DNA of 44,769 nt from contig JAIPMN010005874.1 of assembly GCA_020650975.1 (NCBI GenBank), positions 1 to 44,769 of the forward strand. Reading direction: 5' to 3'. Under the pieces are notes generated by a model. The model was not told the origin of the DNA. It searched no databases and saw only the letters and a list, made by a program, of their open reading frames with translations. Shown here piece after piece: positions 1-7,900 of the stretch. Source of the stretch: Apostichopus californicus (Eukaryota > Echinodermata > Holothuroidea > Aspidochirotida > Stichopodidae). The translations under genes and the position numbers were made by a program. The first letter of the stretch is position 1. Each line of letters opens with the position of its first letter.

Positions 1-9
1 TTACCAACA
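1..9 (-). repeat. 3' LTR, first 9 bases only
   Basis: The complement of bases 1-9 is TGTTGGTAA, identical to the first nine bases of the 5' LTR at 4532-4524, and it follows a purine-rich tract as expected. The rest of the 3' LTR lies left of the window. Confidence 0.85.
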
Positions 10-22
10 CTCCTTCTCACTT
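10..22 (-). other. Polypurine tract priming plus-strand DNA synthesis
   Basis: The minus strand reads AGTGAGAAGGAG just before the 3' LTR TGTTGG. It sits in the 10 bp between the gag-pol stop (33-35) and the LTR. This is the standard position of the RNase H-resistant primer in LTR elements. Confidence 0.75.
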
Positions 23-32
23 GCAGTTGGAC

Positions 33-3000
33 TTAAAACATTTCTCTTAACCCAGACATTTGTCTTAGTTTTTCAAACCGTTGTTTACTCAGTCCTTTCG
101 TTAGTACGTCAGCCACCATGTCTTCGGTTGGACAATACATGAGTTCAATAGTACCATCCTCAACGGTCTCTCTGATAAAGTGGTACTTTATCTCGATGTG
201 TTTTGTCCTTCCGTGAAACTGGGGGTTCTTGGCCATGCAGATTGCAGACTGGTTATCTTCGAGGATCCTCAGTGGTTTGTTCGGCCTATTTTGCAAGTCG
301 GTGTTCAGTCGTTGCAACCACACTGCTTCCTGGGCTGCGCTGGCCAATGCAATATACTCTGCTTCTGCAGTAGAGAGGGCTACACATGTTTGCTTCTTGC
401 TCCTCCAGCTCACAGCAGCTCCACTTACTTGAAACAAGTAACCTGACGTTGACTTCCTGTCATTAACATCACCTGCCCAATCAGCATCTGAATAGCCAAT
501 GCATTCATTTGATCCATCTTTGACATACAGCAGACCATAGTTGATTGTACCTCTGAGGTAACGTAGAATACGTTTCATAGCTGTCAAGTGCTGTTTAGTG
601 GGTTCAGATGTGAACTTTGCCACATTGCACACAGCAAAAGTTATATCAGGTCTTGTCATCGTTGAGAGATAGAGCAAGCTACCAACAATAGACTGATATA
701 GTCCTTGGTCCACAAGTTCAGATTCCTCTGTTGCTTTAACTAGCTTCGAACTGACTTCAACTGGCGTTGAAACTGGTTTGGAATTTTCCATTCCATACTT
801 TTGCAGGACTTTCTCAGTATACACTGGTTGTCCGATCCAGATTTCTCCGTTGGTGTGGTTCTGCTTAATATTCACCCCGAGGAAATAACTTAGTTCTCCC
901 ATGTCTTTGACCGCGAACTTTTCAGCAAGAGCCATTTTGACTTGTGTAACATGTTCATTACTCTTGCCAGCTAGAAGAATGTCATCAACATAAACGGCAA
1001 TGATGAACACCTCTCCTTCTGAAGACATGTACAGGCAAGGATCACTTGGTGTTTGCACAAACCCCATTTCAATTAGGTGGTTATGCAAAGTTTCGTTCCA
1101 GCATCTTGGTGATTGTTTCAGTCCATAAATGCTTCTTTTGAGTTTGCATACAAGGTGCTCTTTGCCTTCGACAACGAAACCTTCTGGTTGTTTCATATAG
1201 ACTTCCTCGTTGAGGTTACCATTAAGAAATGCCGTTGTTACATCCATCTGGTGAACTTTCAAGTCATTTTGAACACTTAGTGCTAAAACATTTCGTACAG
1301 ACTCAAAACGTATGACTGGACAAAAGGTCTCATCATAATCAACACCAAACTTCTGAGAAAAACCTTGGGCTACCAGTCGAGCTTTATACCGTTCGACTGA
1401 CCCATCAGCACAGGACTTAACCTTAAAAACCCATTTGCTGCCAACTGCTTTTCTACCTTCTGGCAGCTCAGTTAAGACCCAAACATTATTATCATGGAGA
1501 GACTGAACTTCTTTCTCCATGGCATCTACCCATTTTGATTTATCAGATCTACCTAGAGCTTCACTCACAGTAACTGGCTCTTTTGGATTACTTCCAACAA
1601 AGTTTACCCATTCACCAAAATGATCAGGAGGTCTCCGATCTCTTTCTGATCGCCTAAGTTGTGCCTCTGGAGCTCCATCATCGGCAACTAACTTGTCATT
1701 ACTCATACTATCAATCAGTATGTGACGATCCTCATGCGAGTCATTCGACTCCTTCTCAACTCCATGCATCTGCTCATTAAACTGAACATCTCGACTAAAG
1801 AACACTTTGGAACGTTTCTGATCGTATAGTCGATACCCCTTTGTTTCAGTACCATATCCCAAGAAAATGCATTTTCTTGCTTTGGAGTCAAGTTTCTGGC
1901 GTTCATCCTTTGGGACATGAGCATATGCAACACACCCAAATGATCGGAAATGGGAAACATTTGGCTTCTCCCCAGTCCAAGCCTCAAAGGGTGTCATCCC
2001 CTTGACAACCTTTGTTGGACTGCGATTACGTAGGTACACTGCTGTAGATACAGCTTCCGCCCAATAACGCTGTGGAAGTTTTGCATCACACAACATTGAT
2101 CGCACAGTCTCAACAAGGGTGCGATTCATTCTCTCTGCTACCCCATTTTGTTCTGGAGTTTTTGCCACAGTTAGGTGATGCTTAACTCCTTCTTTCTTTA
2201 GATAATCTTCAAACTCAGTTGATACAAATTCACCACCATTATCAGTGCGCAAGGTTTTCAAGGTGTACCCTGATGATTTTTCAACAAGGGCTTTCCACTC
2301 AAGAAACTTACTGAAAACTTCACTCTTGTATTTGAGGACACACACCCAAACATAATGTGTAAAATCATCAATGAATGTTAACAGATATTCAGCCCCACTA
2401 AGTGATTGTGCATTCATTTTTCCACACACATCACTATGGACTAACTCAAGAGGTTGCTTAGACTTTCTGTTGCTACTGGTTGGAAACTGAGTACGATGAT
2501 GTTTACCTTGAACACAGGGTTCACAGAAATCAACCCCTTTAGACACATCATAGTCCAAACCATCAACCATACTTTCTTTGGCCAGCTTTTTTAGATTTTG
2601 TACACCAAGATGACCAAAACGCCTATGCCAAAGAATTTCTGTCGACTCTTGATTGACACCCTTAGCAGCATTAACCTTTGCATGATTGTCTGGGCATATG
2701 TTCTGAAATTCTCGACTGACACCTTTAGCAGCATTAACTTTTGCATGAGCAGTTTGACAACTCAGATAGTATAGGTTCCCTACCTTATGTGCCTCAGCAA
2801 TTAGTTTTAGGTCCTCATCAAGAATTTCACAACCTGCCTCACTAAATCTGGTCATCTTGCCAGATTTTGATACCTTAGCGACGCTTAGCAAGTTACATGA
2901 CAGTTTAGGAACATACAAAACATTATGCAATTTGCATATCTGTGTCTTGCCATTAGACAGGTTCATCTTTAGCATAACTGTTCCATGACCAAGGGCTTTA

Positions 3001-4019
3001 AGAGAGTGATTGTCACCCAATGAAACTGTTACTGGCTGCTCTAAACCACTAAGTGCAGTGAACAGTTTCTCATCATTACACATGTGACAAGTTGCTCCGG
3101 AGTCCACAATCCAGCTATCAAGTGAACCCACGACACTAGCTGAGAGTGCATGACGGGCTACTAGACCCACACTCTCATTATCGGAGCTACTACTCTCATT
3201 ATCGGAGCTACTACTCTCTCTTTTCTTAGACTTAACATTATTAACCCTATGTTTAGCACCTTTAGGTTTGGATTTACTACCCTTTTTACTCGTTTGAGTT
3301 TTACCCTTATCAGTACTATTACAGTAACGCTGAATGTGCCCATATTTGCCGCAGTTGTAGCACTTCGGACCTTTATAGTTCTGCCTTGGTTGCTGTTTAG
3401 CGAACATTGCCTCCGCCTCGGCCTTTGGGCTTGACAGGTCACGGTTTTGCATCTTACGCTCCTCGTGAAGTAACCTCTCTGTTACGGTTTCCATCTTGGG
3501 GACGTCAGGATTGGCCTCGAAAGCGGTCACCAACATGTTAAATGATTCTGGTAAACTAGCAAGGATATGGACAACTCTGTCCTCTTCAGACATTGGGTCA
3601 CCAATTATCGAGAGTGACTCAAAAATATCAGTCATCGCCTTGATATGTTCATTAACTGAACCACCAGACTTCAGTCGCAGAGAATAGAGTTTTCGTCGGA
3701 GTTCCAATTTGTTGGCCCATGACTTTTTTTGGAACTGTTCCGCCAGTTTCCTCCAGACAGCAATTGGATCCACTGGGTCCCCAATCAAATACAACAATGA
3801 TGGCTCGATGGACAGAACTATAATTGCCAATGCACGATCCATCCTGGCTGTAAAACTAGCAAGTTTAACAGCATCACTCTCTGGGGGTGCTTTTTCATCA
3901 CCATTAACAATATTCCAAAGTCCATCCTTCATTAAGGTCATTCTACACTGCACCTTCCAAGTCGCATAATTCGACCCATTCAACGCAACTACAATCGAAG
4001 ATTTCACGTCTGACGACAT
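33..4019 (-). CDS. Copia-type Gag-Pol polyprotein (gag, protease, integrase, RT, RNase H)
   Basis: A single 1,328-residue frame from the ATG at 4019-4017 to the TAA at 35-33. A GTG two codons upstream is in frame, but ATG is the sensible start. The gag region occupies about residues 1-215. A CCHC zinc knuckle follows at 220-233 (C-x2-C-x4-H-x4-C). The aspartic protease has the DSG triad at 306-308. The integrase HHCC zinc site is H465, H470, C499, C502, and its catalytic D530, D593, E629 have 35 residues between the last two. The RT (about 840-1085) has D926 and the YVDD box with Asp 1012 and 1013. RNase H shows D1178, E1219/E1221 and D1255. The protein encodes virus-like-particle assembly, processing, cDNA synthesis and insertion. 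Every catalytic residue I looked for is present. Length is normal for copia (about 1,300-1,400). Two short in-frame tandem duplications are unusual (7 aa after the knuckle, 21 aa before the integrase zinc site). Confidence 0.97.
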   Translation of the reverse strand: MSSDVKSSIVVALNGSNYATWKVQCRMTLMKDGLWNIVNGDEKAPPESDAVKLASFTARMDRALAIIVLSIEPSLLYLIGDPVDPIAVWRKLAEQFQKKSWANKLELRRKLYSLRLKSGGSVNEHIKAMTDIFESLSIIGDPMSEEDRVVHILASLPESFNMLVTAFEANPDVPKMETVTERLLHEERKMQNRDLSSPKAEAEAMFAKQQPRQNYKGPKCYNCGKYGHIQRYCNSTDKGKTQTSKKGSKSKPKGAKHRVNNVKSKKRESSSSDNESSSSDNESVGLVARHALSASVVGSLDSWIVDSGATCHMCNDEKLFTALSGLEQPVTVSLGDNHSLKALGHGTVMLKMNLSNGKTQICKLHNVLYVPKLSCNLLSVAKVSKSGKMTRFSEAGCEILDEDLKLIAEAHKVGNLYYLSCQTAHAKVNAAKGVSREFQNICPDNHAKVNAAKGVNQESTEILWHRRFGHLGVQNLKKLAKESMVDGLDYDVSKGVDFCEPCVQGKHHRTQFPTSSNRKSKQPLELVHSDVCGKMNAQSLSGAEYLLTFIDDFTHYVWVCVLKYKSEVFSKFLEWKALVEKSSGYTLKTLRTDNGGEFVSTEFEDYLKKEGVKHHLTVAKTPEQNGVAERMNRTLVETVRSMLCDAKLPQRYWAEAVSTAVYLRNRSPTKVVKGMTPFEAWTGEKPNVSHFRSFGCVAYAHVPKDERQKLDSKARKCIFLGYGTETKGYRLYDQKRSKVFFSRDVQFNEQMHGVEKESNDSHEDRHILIDSMSNDKLVADDGAPEAQLRRSERDRRPPDHFGEWVNFVGSNPKEPVTVSEALGRSDKSKWVDAMEKEVQSLHDNNVWVLTELPEGRKAVGSKWVFKVKSCADGSVERYKARLVAQGFSQKFGVDYDETFCPVIRFESVRNVLALSVQNDLKVHQMDVTTAFLNGNLNEEVYMKQPEGFVVEGKEHLVCKLKRSIYGLKQSPRCWNETLHNHLIEMGFVQTPSDPCLYMSSEGEVFIIAVYVDDILLAGKSNEHVTQVKMALAEKFAVKDMGELSYFLGVNIKQNHTNGEIWIGQPVYTEKVLQKYGMENSKPVSTPVEVSSKLVKATEESELVDQGLYQSIVGSLLYLSTMTRPDITFAVCNVAKFTSEPTKQHLTAMKRILRYLRGTINYGLLYVKDGSNECIGYSDADWAGDVNDRKSTSGYLFQVSGAAVSWRSKKQTCVALSTAEAEYIALASAAQEAVWLQRLNTDLQNRPNKPLRILEDNQSAICMAKNPQFHGRTKHIEIKYHFIRETVEDGTIELMYCPTEDMVADVLTKGLSKQRFEKLRQMSGLREMF
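2655..2748 (-). repeat. In-frame 63-bp tandem duplication within gag-pol
   Basis: GACACCCTTAGCAGC at 2655 recurs at 2718 as GACACCTTTAGCAGC, and the similarity continues for about 31 bp. The offset is 63 bp, so the protein repeats HAKVNAAKGV 21 residues apart, in the linker between protease and the integrase zinc site. The copies differ at a few bases. The duplication therefore predates this insertion, or the copies have drifted since. Confidence 0.85.
3171..3217 (-). repeat. 21-bp tandem duplication encoding SSSSDNE twice
   Basis: CTCTCATTATCGGAGCTACTA occurs twice with a 21-bp offset, giving a serine/acidic repeat after the basic tail of the Gag zinc knuckle. The two units are essentially identical, which suggests recent slippage in a disordered linker. 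Confidence 0.85.
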
Positions 4020-4133
4020 CTTCACTCACAAAGGGAGTAGTTCAGCGAAACCAATTCAATAGCACACAGCAATGGTTAACCGTCACACTAGTTACGTATG
4101 TAACGCTATGTACTCACGTTAACACGGTTGAGT
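4020..4133 (-). other. Copia leader between primer-binding site and gag ATG
   Basis: This is 114 bp of untranslated leader between the primer-binding site and the ATG. It would be expected to hold the packaging and dimerisation signals. No clear structure was recognised by eye. Confidence 0.6.
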
Positions 4134-4147
4134 CTGGGCCCATAACC
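4134..4147 (-). other. Primer-binding site for a half tRNA-iMet
   Basis: The minus strand reads GGTTATGGGCCCAG directly after the 5' LTR. From established knowledge, the animal initiator tRNA-Met anticodon arm contains CTGGGCCCATAACC, and Drosophila copia uses this internal site, primed by the cleaved 5' half of the tRNA instead of its 3' CCA end. All 14 bases match. The site has no gap from the LTR. Confidence 0.9.
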
Positions 4148-4532
4148 TATTGGCAGAGACGAACGCAGAGACGTGATTTATAGCCAAGTCGACTGAACTT
4201 TGTAGCGTTAAAAGAAGTACAAAACGACTCCAGAAGAGATTAAATAGTCAAACACACAACTGTAGTTTACTTCAAAAACAATAAAAGTGTTTATTTAATC
4301 AATGCTTCTTATCAGGAGGTTTTCAGTGTTTCCAACATGCAGATCGAAAATACATGACGAAATATCAACTTGATATTTCGCAATCGTACAGTAGCACGTA
4401 AACAAAATGTCTCCTTTAAGGTTAGAGGACTTGCTTGCACTTGTATATATATACGTGTTAAACAGTTAAACAAAGTAGGTATATAAAAGATAAAAGGAAA
4501 AACAGTCCAGGCAAAAGTGGACTTTACCAACA
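4148..4532 (-). repeat. 5' LTR of the copia element (385 bp)
   Basis: The outer end, TGTTGG at 4532, is repeated at the 3' LTR start at position 9. The inner end, CCAATA, directly abuts the primer-binding site. The ends form an imperfect inverted repeat (TGTTGG against CCAATA), so this copy ends TG...TA instead of TG...CA. Inside lie a TATATATATAC stretch (about 4443-4453) that could be the TATA box and an AATAAA poly(A) signal on the minus strand (4290-4295). Promoter and R-region limits are inference. The LTR length rests on only one full copy. Confidence 0.88.
4358..4380. promoter_or_regulatory. Perfect 23-nt palindrome inside the LTR
   Basis: Arms CGAAATATCAA and TTGATATTTCG are perfect 11-bp complements around one central C. 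It lies between the TATA-like stretch (about 4443-4453) and the poly(A) signal (4290-4295) in element orientation, so it would fall in the 5' part of the element RNA if the TATA guess is right. It may be a dimeric protein-binding site or an RNA hairpin. The function is unknown. Confidence 0.5.
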
Positions 4533-4809
4533 CCTTTAACTAGTTTATTCTCCTTACATCCAGTTTTCATAGTCATACTTTTTTCTGTTGAATATTTTGT
4601 AGAGAAGAAGGTGACTCATTGTACACTATTGACAGGGTTCCTGCATTATTGTCTCAACTTTATGAGTTTAATTGTTGAACAGTTACTTTTCACTCCTTCT
4701 AATCCAATCCTTCTTCCTATATTCCCTTAAATTGGAAATAATAGTGTCCTGTGTGACTCTTCTGTCAAAATTTCAATGCACGATTATCCAATGTTTTTTT
4801 ACTCTGTAG
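4533..4809 (+). other. SMYD4 intron remnant between copia and first visible exon
   Basis: 277 bp of AT-rich intron. The five bases CCTTT at 4533-4537 would be the right copy of a 5-bp copia target duplication if matched on the far side. Nothing else seen. Confidence 0.6.
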
Positions 4810-4976
4810 TAAAATCTGAGAAAATAGCAAACCTGATGCGAAGCTGTTCTTCAGAAAGTGTCAGGGAAGAAAAGGCGACTGCATCTTTGGGTGGCTTTGA
4901 TCCGCATCCCAGCATAGCAAATGCATCTCGTCAGATTTCACTCCAGTATTCATCAGAGAAAGGGCGGTATTTGGTG
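4810..4976 (+). CDS. SMYD4: SMYD4-like, first visible exon (start of SET)
   Basis: The acceptor is a T-rich tract ending CTCTGTAG at 4809, and the donor is GTGAGT at 4977. The exon is entered in phase 1 (the first base of the first codon comes from an exon outside the window) and leaves in phase 0. It encodes a poorly conserved linker, then SLQYSSEKGRYLV, the usual first strand of the SMYD SET domain. An ATG at 4776 lies in frame just upstream but belongs to the intron, and an initiating role is unlikely. Confidence 0.88.
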
Positions 4977-7900
4977 GTGAGTATTTTCCTGAGTGACTAG
5001 TGGTGTGACAATTTTTTCAGGTCTTATTGTATAATGCCTTTAATAATGTTAAGTCTTTTTAATTTCAAATTTTTTCAGTCAATATTTTTGCCTGTAGAGT
5101 ATTGAAATTATAAGCCCTTTTCTGTGGACAAATCATGTATTACATCATTGCATTTGTAAAGCAACTTTCCCATTTTGCACATCTTGTACTATTTTTGAAG
5201 TTGCTCAACAGGCAAACAATTTTCTCAATAGGTAAACTGTATGATAAGGTTTGAAAGAGTAAAGACAGTTTGGGGCTGGATTACATCTGTTGAATCAGTT
5301 GAAACTGTCCTTTAATCTTTCAAAATTGTCCATATCCTGTTTATGAGTTATTGACCAAATTATTTATAGTCTGCCTTTCGTATTAGCCTTCACCCCCCCT
5401 TCCCCCCCCTTGTATCTTCATCTTACTCGTTCCACACACTTGATCGGAATTTTTATTTCCACCCGGTTGACATTTATTTTCATAGCAAAAGGTGTCAAGA
5501 ACAACAACCCCCCAAAAAGAAGGGGAAAAAACGAAAACAGAAGGAAACATTACATTTAAAATAATTTCTTCACCTCTTGATGTAATTGTTTGCTAGTGTG
5601 AAAATTGTGATCGACAAATTTCTATAAATGTTTCTTCTATTTTTTCCTCTAGGCAGATACTGTCATACAAGCTGGAGATGTGATAATTTCAGAGAAGTCT
5701 TTTGCTGTCGTTCTTCTTCCCGACCACTATGACACTCACTGCCACTACTGTTGTGATAGAGCTTTGGCTCCTGTCATGTGATTATTATTATTATTATTTA
5801 TTAATTATTATTTTTTTTTTGTATTATTATTATTATTATTTTTATTATGATTATTATTATTAATATTATTATGATTATTTTATTATTATTATTATTATTA
5901 TTAATATTATAATTTTATTATTATTAAGTTTAACATAAAGAGGAAATAAATGCTTTCGGTTTGTTGCTTCTCGTGTTGTGTTGTAAAATTCATTCCTGTC
6001 AGTGTAGATTGGTTAGCCGATCATGAATATTTTAAATTCCAAGGATTGTAAAGTCTTTTGTGGGTAAATCAAACAAGTGTGAATTAATTTCAATTCAAGG
6101 ACTCAAGTTTTCATTTTGATATGCATTTTAAAAGTCCAAATCTCTTTGTCGTTACCCTTCCTTGGTAGTATTGCTTTCATCAGTTTCGGTTAGTAAATGT
6201 GCAAAAGTTTGCATCCATTGCTTCAGTGTGATTACACACTAAGACGATTATCATACTTTCCAGTGATTTTCTTTCCTTCAAAGAGCGGTCTTGAGTCCCT
6301 TCCGATAAAATCGAATACGATGCTTTACTAGAGTCTGTGTCTTAACTCGTTGAATCCTTTTCAGTAACTTTGAATTGCTACAGCGCATTTATCATTACAT
6401 TCTATGCAATGAATGTTGGGTATGCCTCTTAGTGTATCCCTAGCAAATATATTGATCCTGAATTAATTCTGCTATAACATAGCAAAGTACTTTTTCTTTT
6501 CTAGCCTCAGGTATCAGCAACCCTGTGATAACCTTTCAGAAGTCAACTGTATTTTTTCCTAGAATATTGCTAGAATGTCAAATAATGGTCACTTCATCAA
6601 GTATTGTACCACATCCTTCAACCTCACATAGACATTTTACTTGCCTAATTTAATAATCCTCAATATTTGTGGATAATTTGGAGGGTCAAATCCTCCATGA
6701 TAGTACTTTCAAAAACTGTTAGGAACTTCAGCATGCTGAAAATTTGGGATCCAGAACTGTTTGATGCTTAAAATTTCCTGTCCTTTCCTTAAAGGTGCAG
6801 TCATTGCATTCACGTACAGTACTGTTCTGAGGTTTGTAAAGACGCTGCCTGGGAGGATCATCATGAGGTGGAGTGCCCAATGTGGGAAGTACTTCAAGAG
6901 GTAACCAATCCTGTATCGGTAGAGAACACACTTTATTTAGGCATTGTGTCAAAACAAAAAACACTGCAGTGGAAGCAAATAGGTCCTGCTGCTAGTTTGA
7001 ATCAATATTATTACTTCGAAAATATTAAAATTAACTCTGCAGAAAAGCAGTGTGGCCGCACTGGTGCTGCTCCCAACATCCAACTTTAACTCAGCATCCA
7101 ACTTTAACAAAATGTCTTATTTTTGTTTGTCATAGGTATAGAAACATTTCACTGTTTTACCACCTTGTCGAATACCACACATGACTCAACATCCCCTCCA
7201 CTCCCTTCCCCTCCCCTCCCACCCCGTCCAACTCTTAACAAAGTCTCTTTTTTCTATTTGTCATAGGTACAGAAAAATTCACTGTTTCACCACCTTGTCG
7301 AATACCACATATGACTCAACATCCCCTCCACTCCCTTCCCCTCCCCACCCCTACCCACCCATACCACCCCCTCCCCATGCCTTCCCTGTTCCATTTAACA
7401 TTAGAAACTACACTTGCAATTGATGTTTCACATTACAAAAAGTCTTTGAAAAAATCAACTGAAATGAGAAAATTTTCTAGCAATATATCTACTTTGAGTA
7501 GTTTTATTCTATATGTGTTTTATTTTATTTTCCTCAAATGAAACATTTAATGTATTACTTAATAGTTTCCTTTTTTCTTCCCTTTTTATGTTTCAAATAG
7601 ATAGACTCTCTTGGCCATTTAGGTGTTAGAATTATTCTCAATGCTGGCATTCACAAAGAAACAACGATATCATCCTTCTTGAAGAGCCTTCCTACAACAT
7701 CCAATGGGATTCCTGGCTGCAGGGCTGATGGTAGTTACCAGGCTGACTATGGGGCAGTGTATTCATTACAGACTCACATAGACAATCAAACGCAGGAAAA
7801 TCTCTTCCAAGCCTCCATGGTAAGAATGGAACTGAAATTATCCTCTTGTATTCTGGTGGATATTTTGTTTTATTGCTTTTAATAATCCAAAGCCAAATGT

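Larger units (their letters stand above)
1..4532 (-). mobile_element. Ty1/copia LTR retrotransposon, cut at the left window edge
   Basis: In element order, read leftwards: 5' LTR (4532-4148), primer-binding site (4147-4134), short leader, one long gag-pol frame (4019-33), polypurine tract (22-10), and the first nine bases of the 3' LTR (9-1). TGTTGGTAA begins both LTRs: it is seen complementary at 4524-4532 and at 1-9, which fixes both LTR starts. The order integrase, then RT, then RNase H defines the Ty1/copia superfamily. The frame has no stops or frameshifts, so the insertion looks young and possibly active. The target-site duplication cannot be checked because the left flank is outside the window. 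The element lies antisense in an intron of the SMYD4-like gene, 277 bp upstream of its first visible exon. Confidence 0.96.

Noticed and set aside
180..3969. Short plus-strand frames across the copia region
   Set aside because: They are antisense shadows of the intact gag-pol frame.
4776..4809. ATG at 4776 as an alternative SMYD4 start
   Set aside because: It lies inside the polypyrimidine/acceptor region. The exon is entered in phase 1, and SMYD4 needs upstream TPR exons.
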